NCBI GenBank assembly: GCA_910586925.1
Contig: CAJUKG010000002.1
Span: 62,001 to 126,000 of the forward strand
DNA: 64,000 bases
DNA from: an uncultured Christensenellaceae bacterium
GTDB lineage: Bacteria > Bacillota > Clostridia > Christensenellales > Pumilibacteraceae
Reading direction: 5' to 3'
Made by a program: the position numbers and the translations under genes. Positions 1 through 7,393 of the stretch are shown in pieces; the first letter of the stretch is position 1; each line of letters begins with the position of its first letter. The notes under the pieces are model-generated. The model did not search any database. It was not told the DNA's origin and worked only from the letters and a program-made list of their open reading frames with translations.

Positions 1-236
1 TCGGTGCGAAGGTCAAGGTGCAAAAAGCGAAACTCGACAAGAGCAAGTGCACGGGCGTTCGCACGTATACCATCGTCGGTTCGCACGAGGCGGACGCGCT
101 CAACGGCAGGATCTCCAACGAGTCCAAGGTCGGCGCGGCGATGCTTAACAAGACCGAAGGCGACGTGGTCATGGTCGGCGATCTTCAGTTCAAGATCGTA
201 AGCATTGTCGTAGACAGAAAAGCAGTCAAGAAATAA
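1..236 (+). CDS. greA: Transcription elongation factor GreA, C-terminal part
   Basis: The window opens inside this gene, in frame from base 3, and the stop is TAA at 234-236. The visible 77 residues match the C-terminal FKBP-like domain of GreA: a YTIVG segment, an EAD turn, then ISNESKVG and a GDVV stretch ending in hydrophobic strands. GreA binds the RNA polymerase secondary channel and stimulates cleavage of backtracked transcripts; its N-terminal coiled coil lies upstream of the window. The next gene is lysS, and a greA-lysS pairing is common in Firmicutes. Identification is confident although the gene is partial. Confidence 0.9.
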   Translation, partial: GAKVKVQKAKLDKSKCTGVRTYTIVGSHEADALNGRISNESKVGAAMLNKTEGDVVMVGDLQFKIVSIVVDRKAVKK

Positions 237-261
237 TTCGATATTTTACGTGAGAGATATT

Positions 262-1758
262 ATGGCGGATAACAACAATAACAAGATCGACGAAACTCAA
301 GTCGAAGAACAGGATATAAACGCGCTCAAGGCGGTGCGGCTCGGCAAGCTCCGCGAGCTTTGCGCGGCGGGCGCGGACCCGTTTGCCGTTACGAATTTCG
401 ACGTTACGGCGCATGCGGCGGACGTCGTTTCCTCGCCCGTGGAAGGCGCGACGGTATCTGTTGCCGGCAGGCTCATGAGCAAGCGTATTATGGGCAAGGC
501 GAGTTTCGGGCACATGCTCGACAGGTCGGGGCAGATACAGATTTACGTTAAAAAGGACAACCTCGGCGACGAGAAGTACGACGGGTTCAAAAAGCAAATA
601 GATATAGGCGACATGATAGGCGTCGTGGGCGAGGTTTTCGTGACACACCGCGGCGAGATTTCCATAGCGGTCAAAGAGCTTACGCTTCTTGCCAAGTCGC
701 TGACGCCGCTTCCCGAGAAGTGGCACGGTCTTAAAGACAACGATTTGCGTTACCGCAAGCGTTATCTCGACCTTATCGTCAATAACGAGGTCAAGGATAC
801 TTTTATCAAGCGCAGCAAGATAATCTCCGCTATCCGCGCATACCTCGACGGCGAAGGATTTATCGAGGTGGAAACGCCCATTCTCAATACTGTTGCGGGC
901 GGCGCGGCGGCGCGACCGTTTATTACCCACCACAATACGCTCGACCTCGATATGTACATGCGTATCGCGCCCGAACTGTACCTCAAGCGGCTCATAGTCG
1001 GCGGACTCGAACGCGTGTACGAGCTGGGCAGGAATTTCCGTAACGAGGGCATGGATATCAAGCACAATCCCGAGTTCACCATGATCGAGCTGTATCAGGC
1101 GTACGGCGATTACACCGACATGATGACGCGCACCGAGGAGATCTACCGCGCGGCGGCAAAGGCTATCGGGCTTGGCGACGTGATCACTTATCAGGGCAGA
1201 GAGATCAATATCGCCACGCCGTGGCGACGCGTCACTATGCGCGACGCGGTAAAGGAAGTTACGGGCGTGGATTTCATGTCGCTAACTTCCGAGCAGGCCA
1301 TGGCGGAACTCAAAAATCGCGGCATCGACCCCGAGGGCGAGAAGAACGCCGCAGAGTGCATGTACGTTGCGTTCGATAAACTCGTCGAGAGCACGCTCAT
1401 TCAGCCGACGTTCGTGACGGGGTATCCCGTCGAAGTGTCGCCGCTCGCAAAGCGCAATTCCGACGGGCTTACTTATCGGTTCGAGTTCTTCATAAACGGC
1501 TGGGAGGGCGGCAACGCATATTCCGAGCTTAACGATCCTATCGACCAAGCGGCAAGGTTCGAGACCCAACGCGCAATGGCGAAAAAGGGTAACGAGGAAG
1601 CGCAAGCCGCGGACGACGATTTCGTCGAGGCACTCGAGTACGGCATGCCGCCGACGGGCGGCTTGGGTATAGGCATCGACCGCATGGTCATGCTTCTCAC
1701 CGACAGCGCGTCCATTCGCGACGTCATACTGTTTCCGACGATGAAACCTCGTAAATAA
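262..1758 (+). CDS. lysS: Lysyl-tRNA synthetase (class II)
   Basis: Charges tRNA-Lys with lysine in the cytoplasm. The protein of about 498 residues has an N-terminal OB-fold anticodon domain (about 50-150) followed by the class II catalytic core. Visible motifs are the motif 2 region around FRNEGMD with HNPEFTMIE, and the motif 3 GLGIGIDR near residue 470. Length is normal. I start at ATG 262 because a GAGAG purine stretch sits about 6 nt upstream; an in-frame GTG at 250 would add four residues. It lies 25 nt after greA and 3 nt before the next gene, so it is probably co-transcribed. No T-box leader is visible. Confidence 0.96.
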   Translation: MADNNNNKIDETQVEEQDINALKAVRLGKLRELCAAGADPFAVTNFDVTAHAADVVSSPVEGATVSVAGRLMSKRIMGKASFGHMLDRSGQIQIYVKKDNLGDEKYDGFKKQIDIGDMIGVVGEVFVTHRGEISIAVKELTLLAKSLTPLPEKWHGLKDNDLRYRKRYLDLIVNNEVKDTFIKRSKIISAIRAYLDGEGFIEVETPILNTVAGGAAARPFITHHNTLDLDMYMRIAPELYLKRLIVGGLERVYELGRNFRNEGMDIKHNPEFTMIELYQAYGDYTDMMTRTEEIYRAAAKAIGLGDVITYQGREINIATPWRRVTMRDAVKEVTGVDFMSLTSEQAMAELKNRGIDPEGEKNAAECMYVAFDKLVESTLIQPTFVTGYPVEVSPLAKRNSDGLTYRFEFFINGWEGGNAYSELNDPIDQAARFETQRAMAKKGNEEAQAADDDFVEALEYGMPPTGGLGIGIDRMVMLLTDSASIRDVILFPTMKPRK

Positions 1759-1761
1759 ACT

Positions 1762-2808
1762 TTGCAAGATAAAGACTACAACACGCTCGGCGACGCGTTG
1801 AAAGCGGCAGCCGAACTGGACAAACTGCGATTGCACACGCCGGGGCATAAAGGCGGGCTGTGCGGCGTCGATCTCACCGAGCTTACCGACGAGAGTTTTC
1901 CGTCGCGGCATGTGGCGAGCGCGGAACGCCGTGCCGCCGAGATCTACGGTGCGAAGCACGGGCGGTTTTTGTGCGGCGGCAGTTCGCAGGGCGTGAAAGC
2001 CGCCGTTATGTTTTCGGGCGGCGGGATAATCGCGGACGTAAATTCTCACCGCTCGGTGTTCGACGGCGCACGGCTCGCGGGCGCGAAGTGCCGCACCGTC
2101 GGAGAAAAGGGCAGTGTTTATCCGATCGCGCCGCGCGACATAATGACCGCGCTCGACGGCGCGTCGGGCGAGGATATTTGTGCGGTCGTATTGACGACGC
2201 CGACGTATTACGGATATTGCGCCGACGTTGACGGCATAGCCGAGCTTTGCAAAAAACGCGGGTTGCTGTTTATTTGCGACGGTGCGCACGGCGCGCATTT
2301 CGGTTTTTCGGACAAGTTGCCGAAAAGCGTCGCGCCGTACTGCGACATTTGCAATCTGTCCGCGCATAAAACGCTGTCCGCGCTCACGCAGAGCGCGATG
2401 CTTTTCGACAATCTCGACGGCGAAAAAAGCGGTGCATTGAACGACGCCGTAGACATCATGGGCACTACAAGCCCGTCATACTTGTTATACGCCTCGATCG
2501 ACTATGCGGTAAGGCGTGCGGCGTCCGAAGAAACCGCCGCCGCATACGCCGCGCTGTACGCCGCGACGGAGGATATAAAGCGGGAATTCCCGTTCTTGCG
2601 CAACGACGATTTTTCGCGGCTCGTGCTCGATTGCGCCGCGCTCGGAGTATCGCCGAACGCGCTTAACGACAGGCTTTGTCGGCTCGGCGTGTTCCCCGAA
2701 CTCGTAGACGAGCGGCGCGTCGTGTTTATACTTACGGCGGAAGATGCGCCGACGGCGGTGACGGAACTTGCGGCGGCGTTGCGCCGTACTATTTCGGAGT
2801 TACAATGA
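1762..2808 (+). CDS. Orn/Lys/Arg decarboxylase-family PLP enzyme, short form
   Basis: A fold-type I PLP enzyme related to the YaaO/SpeA-like Orn/Lys/Arg decarboxylase family. Seen are the N-terminal LHTPGHKGG motif (about residue 24), the CDGAHGAHFGF segment that holds the PLP nitrogen, and SAHKTL with the probable Schiff-base lysine (about residue 204). At 348 residues it is shorter than typical family members of about 450-490, so the C-terminal domain is reduced. The exact substrate cannot be told. The only start that keeps the GHKGG motif is TTG 1762, 3 nt after lysS and without a Shine-Dalgarno, which suggests translational coupling. Its stop overlaps the tmk start. Bacillus subtilis has yaaO next to tmk, so this is conserved order. 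Confidence 0.82.
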   Translation: MQDKDYNTLGDALKAAAELDKLRLHTPGHKGGLCGVDLTELTDESFPSRHVASAERRAAEIYGAKHGRFLCGGSSQGVKAAVMFSGGGIIADVNSHRSVFDGARLAGAKCRTVGEKGSVYPIAPRDIMTALDGASGEDICAVVLTTPTYYGYCADVDGIAELCKKRGLLFICDGAHGAHFGFSDKLPKSVAPYCDICNLSAHKTLSALTQSAMLFDNLDGEKSGALNDAVDIMGTTSPSYLLYASIDYAVRRAASEETAAAYAALYAATEDIKREFPFLRNDDFSRLVLDCAALGVSPNALNDRLCRLGVFPELVDERRVVFILTAEDAPTAVTELAAALRRTISELQ

Positions 2809-3416
2809 ATAACGGTAAGTTTTTGGTTTTGGAAGGCGTCGAGGGCGCGGGCAAGAGCAGGCAGTGCGCCATGCTCGTCCAATCGCTCAAAAGCCGCGGC
2901 GTTGACGCAGTGCTCACGCGCGAGCCGGGCGGTGCGCCGCTCGCCGAGAAATTGCGCGAGCTTATTTTAAGCCCCGATTATGTGCCCGACGCCGTTGCCG
3001 AACTGTATATGTATTCGGCGGCGCGGCGCGATCACTTGAACGCGGTGGTTTTTCCCGCGCTCGAACGGGGCGCGGTCGTCGTATGCGACAGGTTCGTTTA
3101 TTCCACGCTCGCATATCAGGGGTACGGTCGCGGGCTTGATTTGGATTTTATTCGCGAAGTCAATCGCCGCACGATAGAGCCGCTCGAGGTCGATCTCGCG
3201 CTGTTTATAGACGTCCCGCCCGAAGTGGGATTTAAGCGCAAGGGCGGTGCGGATAATGCCGACAGAGTGGAACGCGAAAACATGGAATTTTTCCATCGCG
3301 TGTATAACGGTTTTTCGGAGATGTGCGATCGCGGCGAACTCGTGCGCATCAATGCCGATGGCGAGAAACAGCAGACGGCGCATAATATTTTGCAGGCGGT
3401 ATTGCCCATACTATGA
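2805..3416 (+). CDS. tmk: Thymidylate kinase
   Basis: Phosphorylates dTMP to dTDP in dTTP synthesis. The 203-residue protein has the P-loop EGVEGAGKS near residue 10, the DR-type motif in CDRFVYSTLAYQG (about residues 90-102) that binds dTMP, and a LID region containing RVERE. Length is normal. ATG 2805 overlaps the previous stop as ATGA, so translation is coupled; a longer in-frame reading upstream is only antecedent sequence. It overlaps holB by 4 nt. Tmk beside holB is a conserved Firmicute arrangement. Confidence 0.96.
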   Translation: MNNGKFLVLEGVEGAGKSRQCAMLVQSLKSRGVDAVLTREPGGAPLAEKLRELILSPDYVPDAVAELYMYSAARRDHLNAVVFPALERGAVVVCDRFVYSTLAYQGYGRGLDLDFIREVNRRTIEPLEVDLALFIDVPPEVGFKRKGGADNADRVERENMEFFHRVYNGFSEMCDRGELVRINADGEKQQTAHNILQAVLPIL

Positions 3417-4420
3417 GCGGAGCCGAGAGCTTGAAAAAATACGCGTCGATGCTTTCCGAAACGGATAGCGTGCGCGTCATAGACGGCGAGTTTCGTTCGA
3501 GTTCCATTCTTCTCACCGGCGAGGACGAGGACGGACTCAAAGCACTCGCGCGTATCGTCGCGGCGCGGCTTACGGGACTTCCGGACGCCGCAGGATTCGA
3601 CGACCACGCCGATATTATAGTGTATCCTAAAACCGCGCCCGCCGATAAGAAACCCGCAAAAGGCAAGAAAAGCGCGTCGGACGGCGAAAAATCCAAAAAG
3701 TATGCGATTTCCGTGGACGATATACGCGATATAATCGACTCGCTGTATCTTACGCCGTTCGAGCTGAATAAGCGTGTGTTTATCATCGAGAACGCCGAAA
3801 GCATGAGCGAGATTTTACAGAACAAACTGCTCAAATCGCTCGAAGAACCGCCGCCGCGCGTATGCTTCGTGCTGTGCGCGACGGGGCGCATGCTGCCGAC
3901 CGTGGAATCGCGTTGCAACAGGATCGAGTTGCCGTGCTTCGACGTGGAGCGGATAGCGGGCGAGCTTGCGAAATACCATTCCGACCGCGATGCGGTCATG
4001 CTCGCGGCGCGGGCGAGCCGCGGCAATATCGGCATGGCGGAACGCATACTCGCGGATAGCGGTTTTGCCGAAACATACCGCCTTGCCAAAGAGATACTTC
4101 GGCTTGCCACCGGCAGTCGCATGTTTGCGCGTACCGCCGCGCTTTACGAGAAGTGCGGCCGCGATAAGATCGACGGCGTACTCGGCGTAATGGAGTATTT
4201 GTTATGCGACGTCGCCCGTCATCTTGCGGGTGCGGATACTGTGTTCGACGTTAAAGACGTCGAGAATATAGCGGGCGGATTTACGCCGTACTCGGCGGCA
4301 CTGTGCGCCGAACACGTGCGGACCGCGCGCCGCCACAACGCCGCCAACGGCATGCCGTCCGCGGTCATGGATACCATGGTGTTGCGCATCATGGAAGAAA
4401 AATTCAAGCACGGAAAGTAG
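3413..4420 (+). CDS. holB: DNA polymerase III delta' subunit-like clamp-loader protein
   Basis: A AAA+ clamp-loader subunit of 335 residues. The Walker A position reads GEDEDGLKALA and lacks the GKT, as expected for the non-ATP-binding delta' subunit. The sensor and arginine-finger region is clear: NKLLKSLEEPPP (about residue 137) and VESRC with the SRC motif (about residue 160). The usual four-cysteine zinc module is absent; in its place is a Lys-rich insert (about residues 75-90). It overlaps tmk (ATGA) and is followed after 70 nt by ricT, mirroring the Bacillus tmk...holB-ricT order. Confidence 0.9.
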   Translation: MSGAESLKKYASMLSETDSVRVIDGEFRSSSILLTGEDEDGLKALARIVAARLTGLPDAAGFDDHADIIVYPKTAPADKKPAKGKKSASDGEKSKKYAISVDDIRDIIDSLYLTPFELNKRVFIIENAESMSEILQNKLLKSLEEPPPRVCFVLCATGRMLPTVESRCNRIELPCFDVERIAGELAKYHSDRDAVMLAARASRGNIGMAERILADSGFAETYRLAKEILRLATGSRMFARTAALYEKCGRDKIDGVLGVMEYLLCDVARHLAGADTVFDVKDVENIAGGFTPYSAALCAEHVRTARRHNAANGMPSAVMDTMVLRIMEEKFKHGK

Positions 4421-4490
4421 TGCGCAATACTCGCTTTATCCCGTTTCGCGCTCGTCGCGATACGGACAGGGATCACCCGAAGGAGAAAAT

Positions 4491-5702
4491 ATGCCCAAAG
4501 TAATAGGAGTTCGGTTCAGAACGTCGCCGCGCGTATACTATTTCGCGCCCAAGGAAGGCGAGGAGTATCCCAAGGACTCGAAAGTCATGGTGGAAACTCA
4601 ACGCGGCGTGGAAATGGTGACCGTCGTGATGCCCGAAACGGAAGTGGACGACGGCAAGATCGTTTCGCCGCTTAAGCCGGTAATAGGCAGAGCGACCGAA
4701 CAGCAGGTCGCCGCCGCACGTGCGGACGACGAAAAAAAGCAGGAGATAATAGCCGTCGCAAAGCAAAAAGTCGCCGCTCGCGAGCTTGACATGAAAATCG
4801 TGGATTGCGAGTTTACGGTGGACCACAGCAAACTCGTTTTGTACTTTACAGCCGAACAGCGCGTCGATTTCCGCGAGCTTGTCCGCGACCTCGCGTCGGC
4901 ATTCCATATTCGCATAGATCTGCGTCAGATCGGCGCGCGCGACGAATGTAAGCTCATAGGCTCGCTCGGGTCGTGCGGAATGCCGTGCTGCTGCGGAAGG
5001 TTCGAATCGGAAAATTCGCACGTTTCCATCAAAATGGCGAAAAATCAAAACCTCGCGCTCACTCCAAACAAGATTAACGGCATGTGCGGCAGGCTTCTTT
5101 GCTGTCTTGCATACGAGAACAAGACATACGAGGACGTGATCAAACGCGCACCCAAGCACAATGCCGTCGTGACCTGTCCCGACGGTCGGCGCGGCACGGT
5201 GGTGTCGGTAACGCCGCTCACCGAAAAGGTGCGCGTGCGTGTGGGCGACGACGATAATTTCGAGTTTTGCGAGTACACGCTCGCCGAACTGAACGGCGAG
5301 AAACCCGTAGAACCGCGTGAGTCGGTTCGCCGTTCGGAAGCGGACGCGCTGTCCGATTACGACTATATGCCCGAACCTCCGCCCGAGCGGCGCGGTGGCA
5401 ACCGCCAAAATCGCAATCGCGATAACGGCAATAACAACAATAACAACAACGGCGGGCGAGAGGGCGGACGCAACAGGAACAAGCACCGCAACCGCGACAA
5501 CGGCAACGGTCGCGACGGCAATAACAGCGGCGCAAATAATAACAACAATAACCGAAAGCAGAAGCAAGATAACTCCGAGCAGAATAGGCAGAGCGGAGAG
5601 CAAAGACAGGGCGGCAACAGACAAAAGCGCAACCGCAACAGAAACAAACACAAAAAGGACGGAAATAACCCGCCCGCGCAGAGCGACAATAAAGGCGAAT
5701 AA
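4491..5702 (+). CDS. ricT: PSP1-domain protein RicT (YaaT) with a long Asn/Arg-rich tail
   Basis: Residues 1-265 match the PSP1/YaaT family, a partner in the RicA-RicF-RicT iron-sulfur complex that affects RNase Y-dependent RNA maturation, competence and sporulation in Bacillus. The family signature GSCGMPCCCGRF (about residue 165) and the MCGRLLCCL segment (about residue 200) are present, giving the Cys cluster expected for Fe-S ligation. The C-terminal 120 or so residues are low complexity, rich in Asn, Arg, Gly and Gln with runs of seven and six Asn, and look disordered and basic. A tail of this length is not part of the Bacillus protein. The Shine-Dalgarno AAGGAG lies 7 nt before ATG 4491. 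Confidence 0.92.
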   Translation: MPKVIGVRFRTSPRVYYFAPKEGEEYPKDSKVMVETQRGVEMVTVVMPETEVDDGKIVSPLKPVIGRATEQQVAAARADDEKKQEIIAVAKQKVAARELDMKIVDCEFTVDHSKLVLYFTAEQRVDFRELVRDLASAFHIRIDLRQIGARDECKLIGSLGSCGMPCCCGRFESENSHVSIKMAKNQNLALTPNKINGMCGRLLCCLAYENKTYEDVIKRAPKHNAVVTCPDGRRGTVVSVTPLTEKVRVRVGDDDNFEFCEYTLAELNGEKPVEPRESVRRSEADALSDYDYMPEPPPERRGGNRQNRNRDNGNNNNNNNGGREGGRNRNKHRNRDNGNGRDGNNSGANNNNNNRKQKQDNSEQNRQSGEQRQGGNRQKRNRNRNKHKKDGNNPPAQSDNKGE

Positions 5703-5798
5703 TGTCGGCGCGGCACATGCCGATCTTTCGGTAATGAGGCGTGTATCGTAAAACATAAAAAGTTCGCAACGGCTAACCGAAAAACCATTTTTACCGTC

Positions 5799-5827
5799 TT
5801 GACAATTTTTGCGAATAGTGATATACT
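5799..5827 (+). promoter_or_regulatory. Consensus sigma-A promoter for the ferredoxin gene
   Basis: TTGACA at 5799-5804, a 17-nt spacer, then TATACT at 5822-5827. The ferredoxin Shine-Dalgarno GGAGG and ATG 5856 follow. The match is near perfect and suggests strong, independent expression. Confidence 0.85.
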
Positions 5828-5855
5828 TACTGCATAAATAATTGGAGGTACAATC

Positions 5856-6023
5856 ATGGCACACAAGATTTCCGACGAGTGTATCGCTTGCGGCGCGTGC
5901 GCGGCGGCTTGCCCCGTTAGCGCGATCAGCGAGGGCGACGGCAAATATGTCGTAGATGCGGATGCTTGCATCGACTGTGGCGCATGCGAGGGTGAGTGCC
6001 CGACCGGCGCGATCACCGAATAA
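5856..6023 (+). CDS. 2[4Fe-4S] clostridial-type ferredoxin
   Basis: A 55-residue low-potential electron carrier. It has two CxxCxxCxxxCP motifs, CIACGACAAACP (from residue 9) and CIDCGACEGECP (from residue 38), in the symmetric clostridial arrangement. The likely partners are hydrogenases and oxidoreductases such as those at 29.7-34.4 kb; that link is inference. It has its own consensus promoter, a GGAGG site and a terminator, so it is monocistronic. Confidence 0.96.
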   Translation: MAHKISDECIACGACAAACPVSAISEGDGKYVVDADACIDCGACEGECPTGAITE

Positions 6024-6068
6024 GGTTTGCGCGGTTTGCGTAATCTACACCGAACAGAAAGAAAAAGG

Positions 6069-6096
6069 TCGGGCGGCATCGGTCGCTCGATTTTTT
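6069..6096 (+). terminator. Rho-independent terminator after ferredoxin
   Basis: A 9-bp stem with two G-U pairs (6069-6077 with 6082-6090) and a 4-nt ATCG loop is followed by six T at 6091-6096. Confidence 0.75.
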
Positions 6097-6127
6097 GTTG
6101 GTCGAGAATGAATGATATACTTCTTGG

Positions 6128-6163
6128 TTTATCTTCAATTATTAATTGTTAATTGTTAATTGC
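6128..6163. repeat. AT-rich TTAATT repeat tract
   Basis: Short tandem units around TTAATT/AATTATTAATT lie directly before ATG 6167. Similar tracts recur at about 7170-7204, 15027-15060, 25405-25440, 25588-25613 and 34843-34882, always between genes. No Shine-Dalgarno is visible here. Role unknown. Confidence 0.6.
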
Positions 6164-6166
6164 ATT

Positions 6167-7177
6167 ATGGAATACTTTATTTCCGACACACATTTCGGGC
6201 ACAAGAATTGCATTTCGCTGAACTCAAGACCTTTCGACAGCCTCGAGAACATGGATAACACCATGATCGAGCGGTGGAACGACAGAGTCAAGGGCGGCGA
6301 TACCGTTTACATACTCGGCGATCTCATTCACAAATCGAGCGAGCCGGAGAAATATTTGAAAAAGCTGAAAGGGAATAAAATTCTCATTGTCGGCAATCAT
6401 GACGAGCATTGGCTGCGATCGCTCGGTTTTGTCGAGCGCACTAAATACGGCGCGCAGTACGGCGGGTATCATAAGTATTTCGCATACATAACAGAATTTA
6501 CCGAGCTGTCGCTTCACGGCACGACAGTCACCATGTGTCATTTCCCGCTCGTAGAGTGGCGGGCGAGCCGCAAGTACGGCAGTAAAAAACTCGGTTTTCT
6601 CATTCACGGGCATATACACAATAATCGAAGCGAAAAGTATATGTCGGTGTTTACCGCGCCCCACGCGCTCAACGCGTCGGCGGATATAAACGGACTGATG
6701 CCCGTCACGTACGACGAGCTTGTCGAAAACAACGAGGCGTTCAAGCTCGACGTATTGAACGAGCCTGTAAAAAAAGCGAAGTTTCTCGCCGAGAAGTATC
6801 ACATGCACCAAAGCGACAAATCGGGCGAACCGTACTTTTTGCATCCCGCGGCGGTAGCGGCACAGCTCGAAACGGACGATGAGAAATGCGTGGGATACAT
6901 GCACGACTTGCTCGAAGATACCGATATAGATGCGGATGTCATCGAACGGAATTTTTCGCAAGAGGTGTTTGCCGCCGTCAAGACGCTCACGCACGCGGAG
7001 GGCGAGGACTATTTCGATTATATCGCCCGCGTCAAGCAAAACCCGCTTGCGACGCGAGTGAAACTTGCAGACCTCGCGCACAACAGCGATATGTCGCGGC
7101 TGAAAGTCGTGACAGAGCGCGACGTCGCACGGCTTGAAAAATACAAAAAGGCGAAGCAAATATTGCTTAATAATTAA
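6167..7177 (+). CDS. Metallophosphoesterase fused to a SpoT/MESH1-like HD hydrolase domain
   Basis: A 336-residue two-domain protein. Residues 1-190 form a calcineurin-like metallophosphoesterase: DTHFGH at 7-12, a GDLIHK motif, GNHDEH near 77, CHFPL near 124 and HGHIHNN near 147 are the five metal-binding blocks. Residues 200-336 resemble (p)ppGpp hydrolases: GEPYFLHP, the HDLLEDTD motif near 245, and RVKLADLAHNSD near 300. No synthetase domain follows. The substrate could be (p)ppGpp or another nucleotide; that is inference from the HD motifs. ATG 6167 is chosen because it begins the phosphoesterase fold exactly (MEYFISDTHFGH); no Shine-Dalgarno is seen in the AT-rich leader. Confidence 0.85.
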   Translation: MEYFISDTHFGHKNCISLNSRPFDSLENMDNTMIERWNDRVKGGDTVYILGDLIHKSSEPEKYLKKLKGNKILIVGNHDEHWLRSLGFVERTKYGAQYGGYHKYFAYITEFTELSLHGTTVTMCHFPLVEWRASRKYGSKKLGFLIHGHIHNNRSEKYMSVFTAPHALNASADINGLMPVTYDELVENNEAFKLDVLNEPVKKAKFLAEKYHMHQSDKSGEPYFLHPAAVAAQLETDDEKCVGYMHDLLEDTDIDADVIERNFSQEVFAAVKTLTHAEGEDYFDYIARVKQNPLATRVKLADLAHNSDMSRLKVVTERDVARLEKYKKAKQILLNN

Positions 7178-7216
7178 TAATTAAAAATTAATAATTAATA
7201 ATTGAGGATATATAAA

Positions 7217-7244
7217 GAGATTTCTCCGCTCGGTCGAAATGACA
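7217..7244. repeat. Short intergenic element, GAGAT...ATGACA type, copy 1
   Basis: It begins GAGATTTCTCCGC and ends GGTCGAAATGACA. It shares these ends with copies at 14960-15008 (reverse) and 25459-25506, and the outermost bases with two variants at 14825-14852 and 14885-14913. It is flanked by an AT-rich tract. The rest of the 7178-7393 gap is AT-rich with no gene seen. Confidence 0.7.
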
Positions 7245-7393
7245 GGGGAGAGCGGGTCTGGTGCGACGGCGTTGCGTGTGTCGTGCCGCTTCTGTCGAAA
7301 CTATAGATTAGCGTATTATCGCTTTGCGGTCGACCGTATTATAATTTATTATTTTAGATTCGTAATTTTTAATTATATACGCATACTATCTGC

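Noticed and set aside
5395..5690. Possible CRISPR or DNA tandem repeat
   Set aside because: The repeats are codon runs (AAC/AAT, CGC) for the RicT tail, with no constant repeat-spacer pattern.
4473..5864. 463-residue minus-strand frame opposite ricT
   Set aside because: Repetitive Val/Ala/Ile sequence that mirrors the Asn/Arg codon repeats of the ricT tail.
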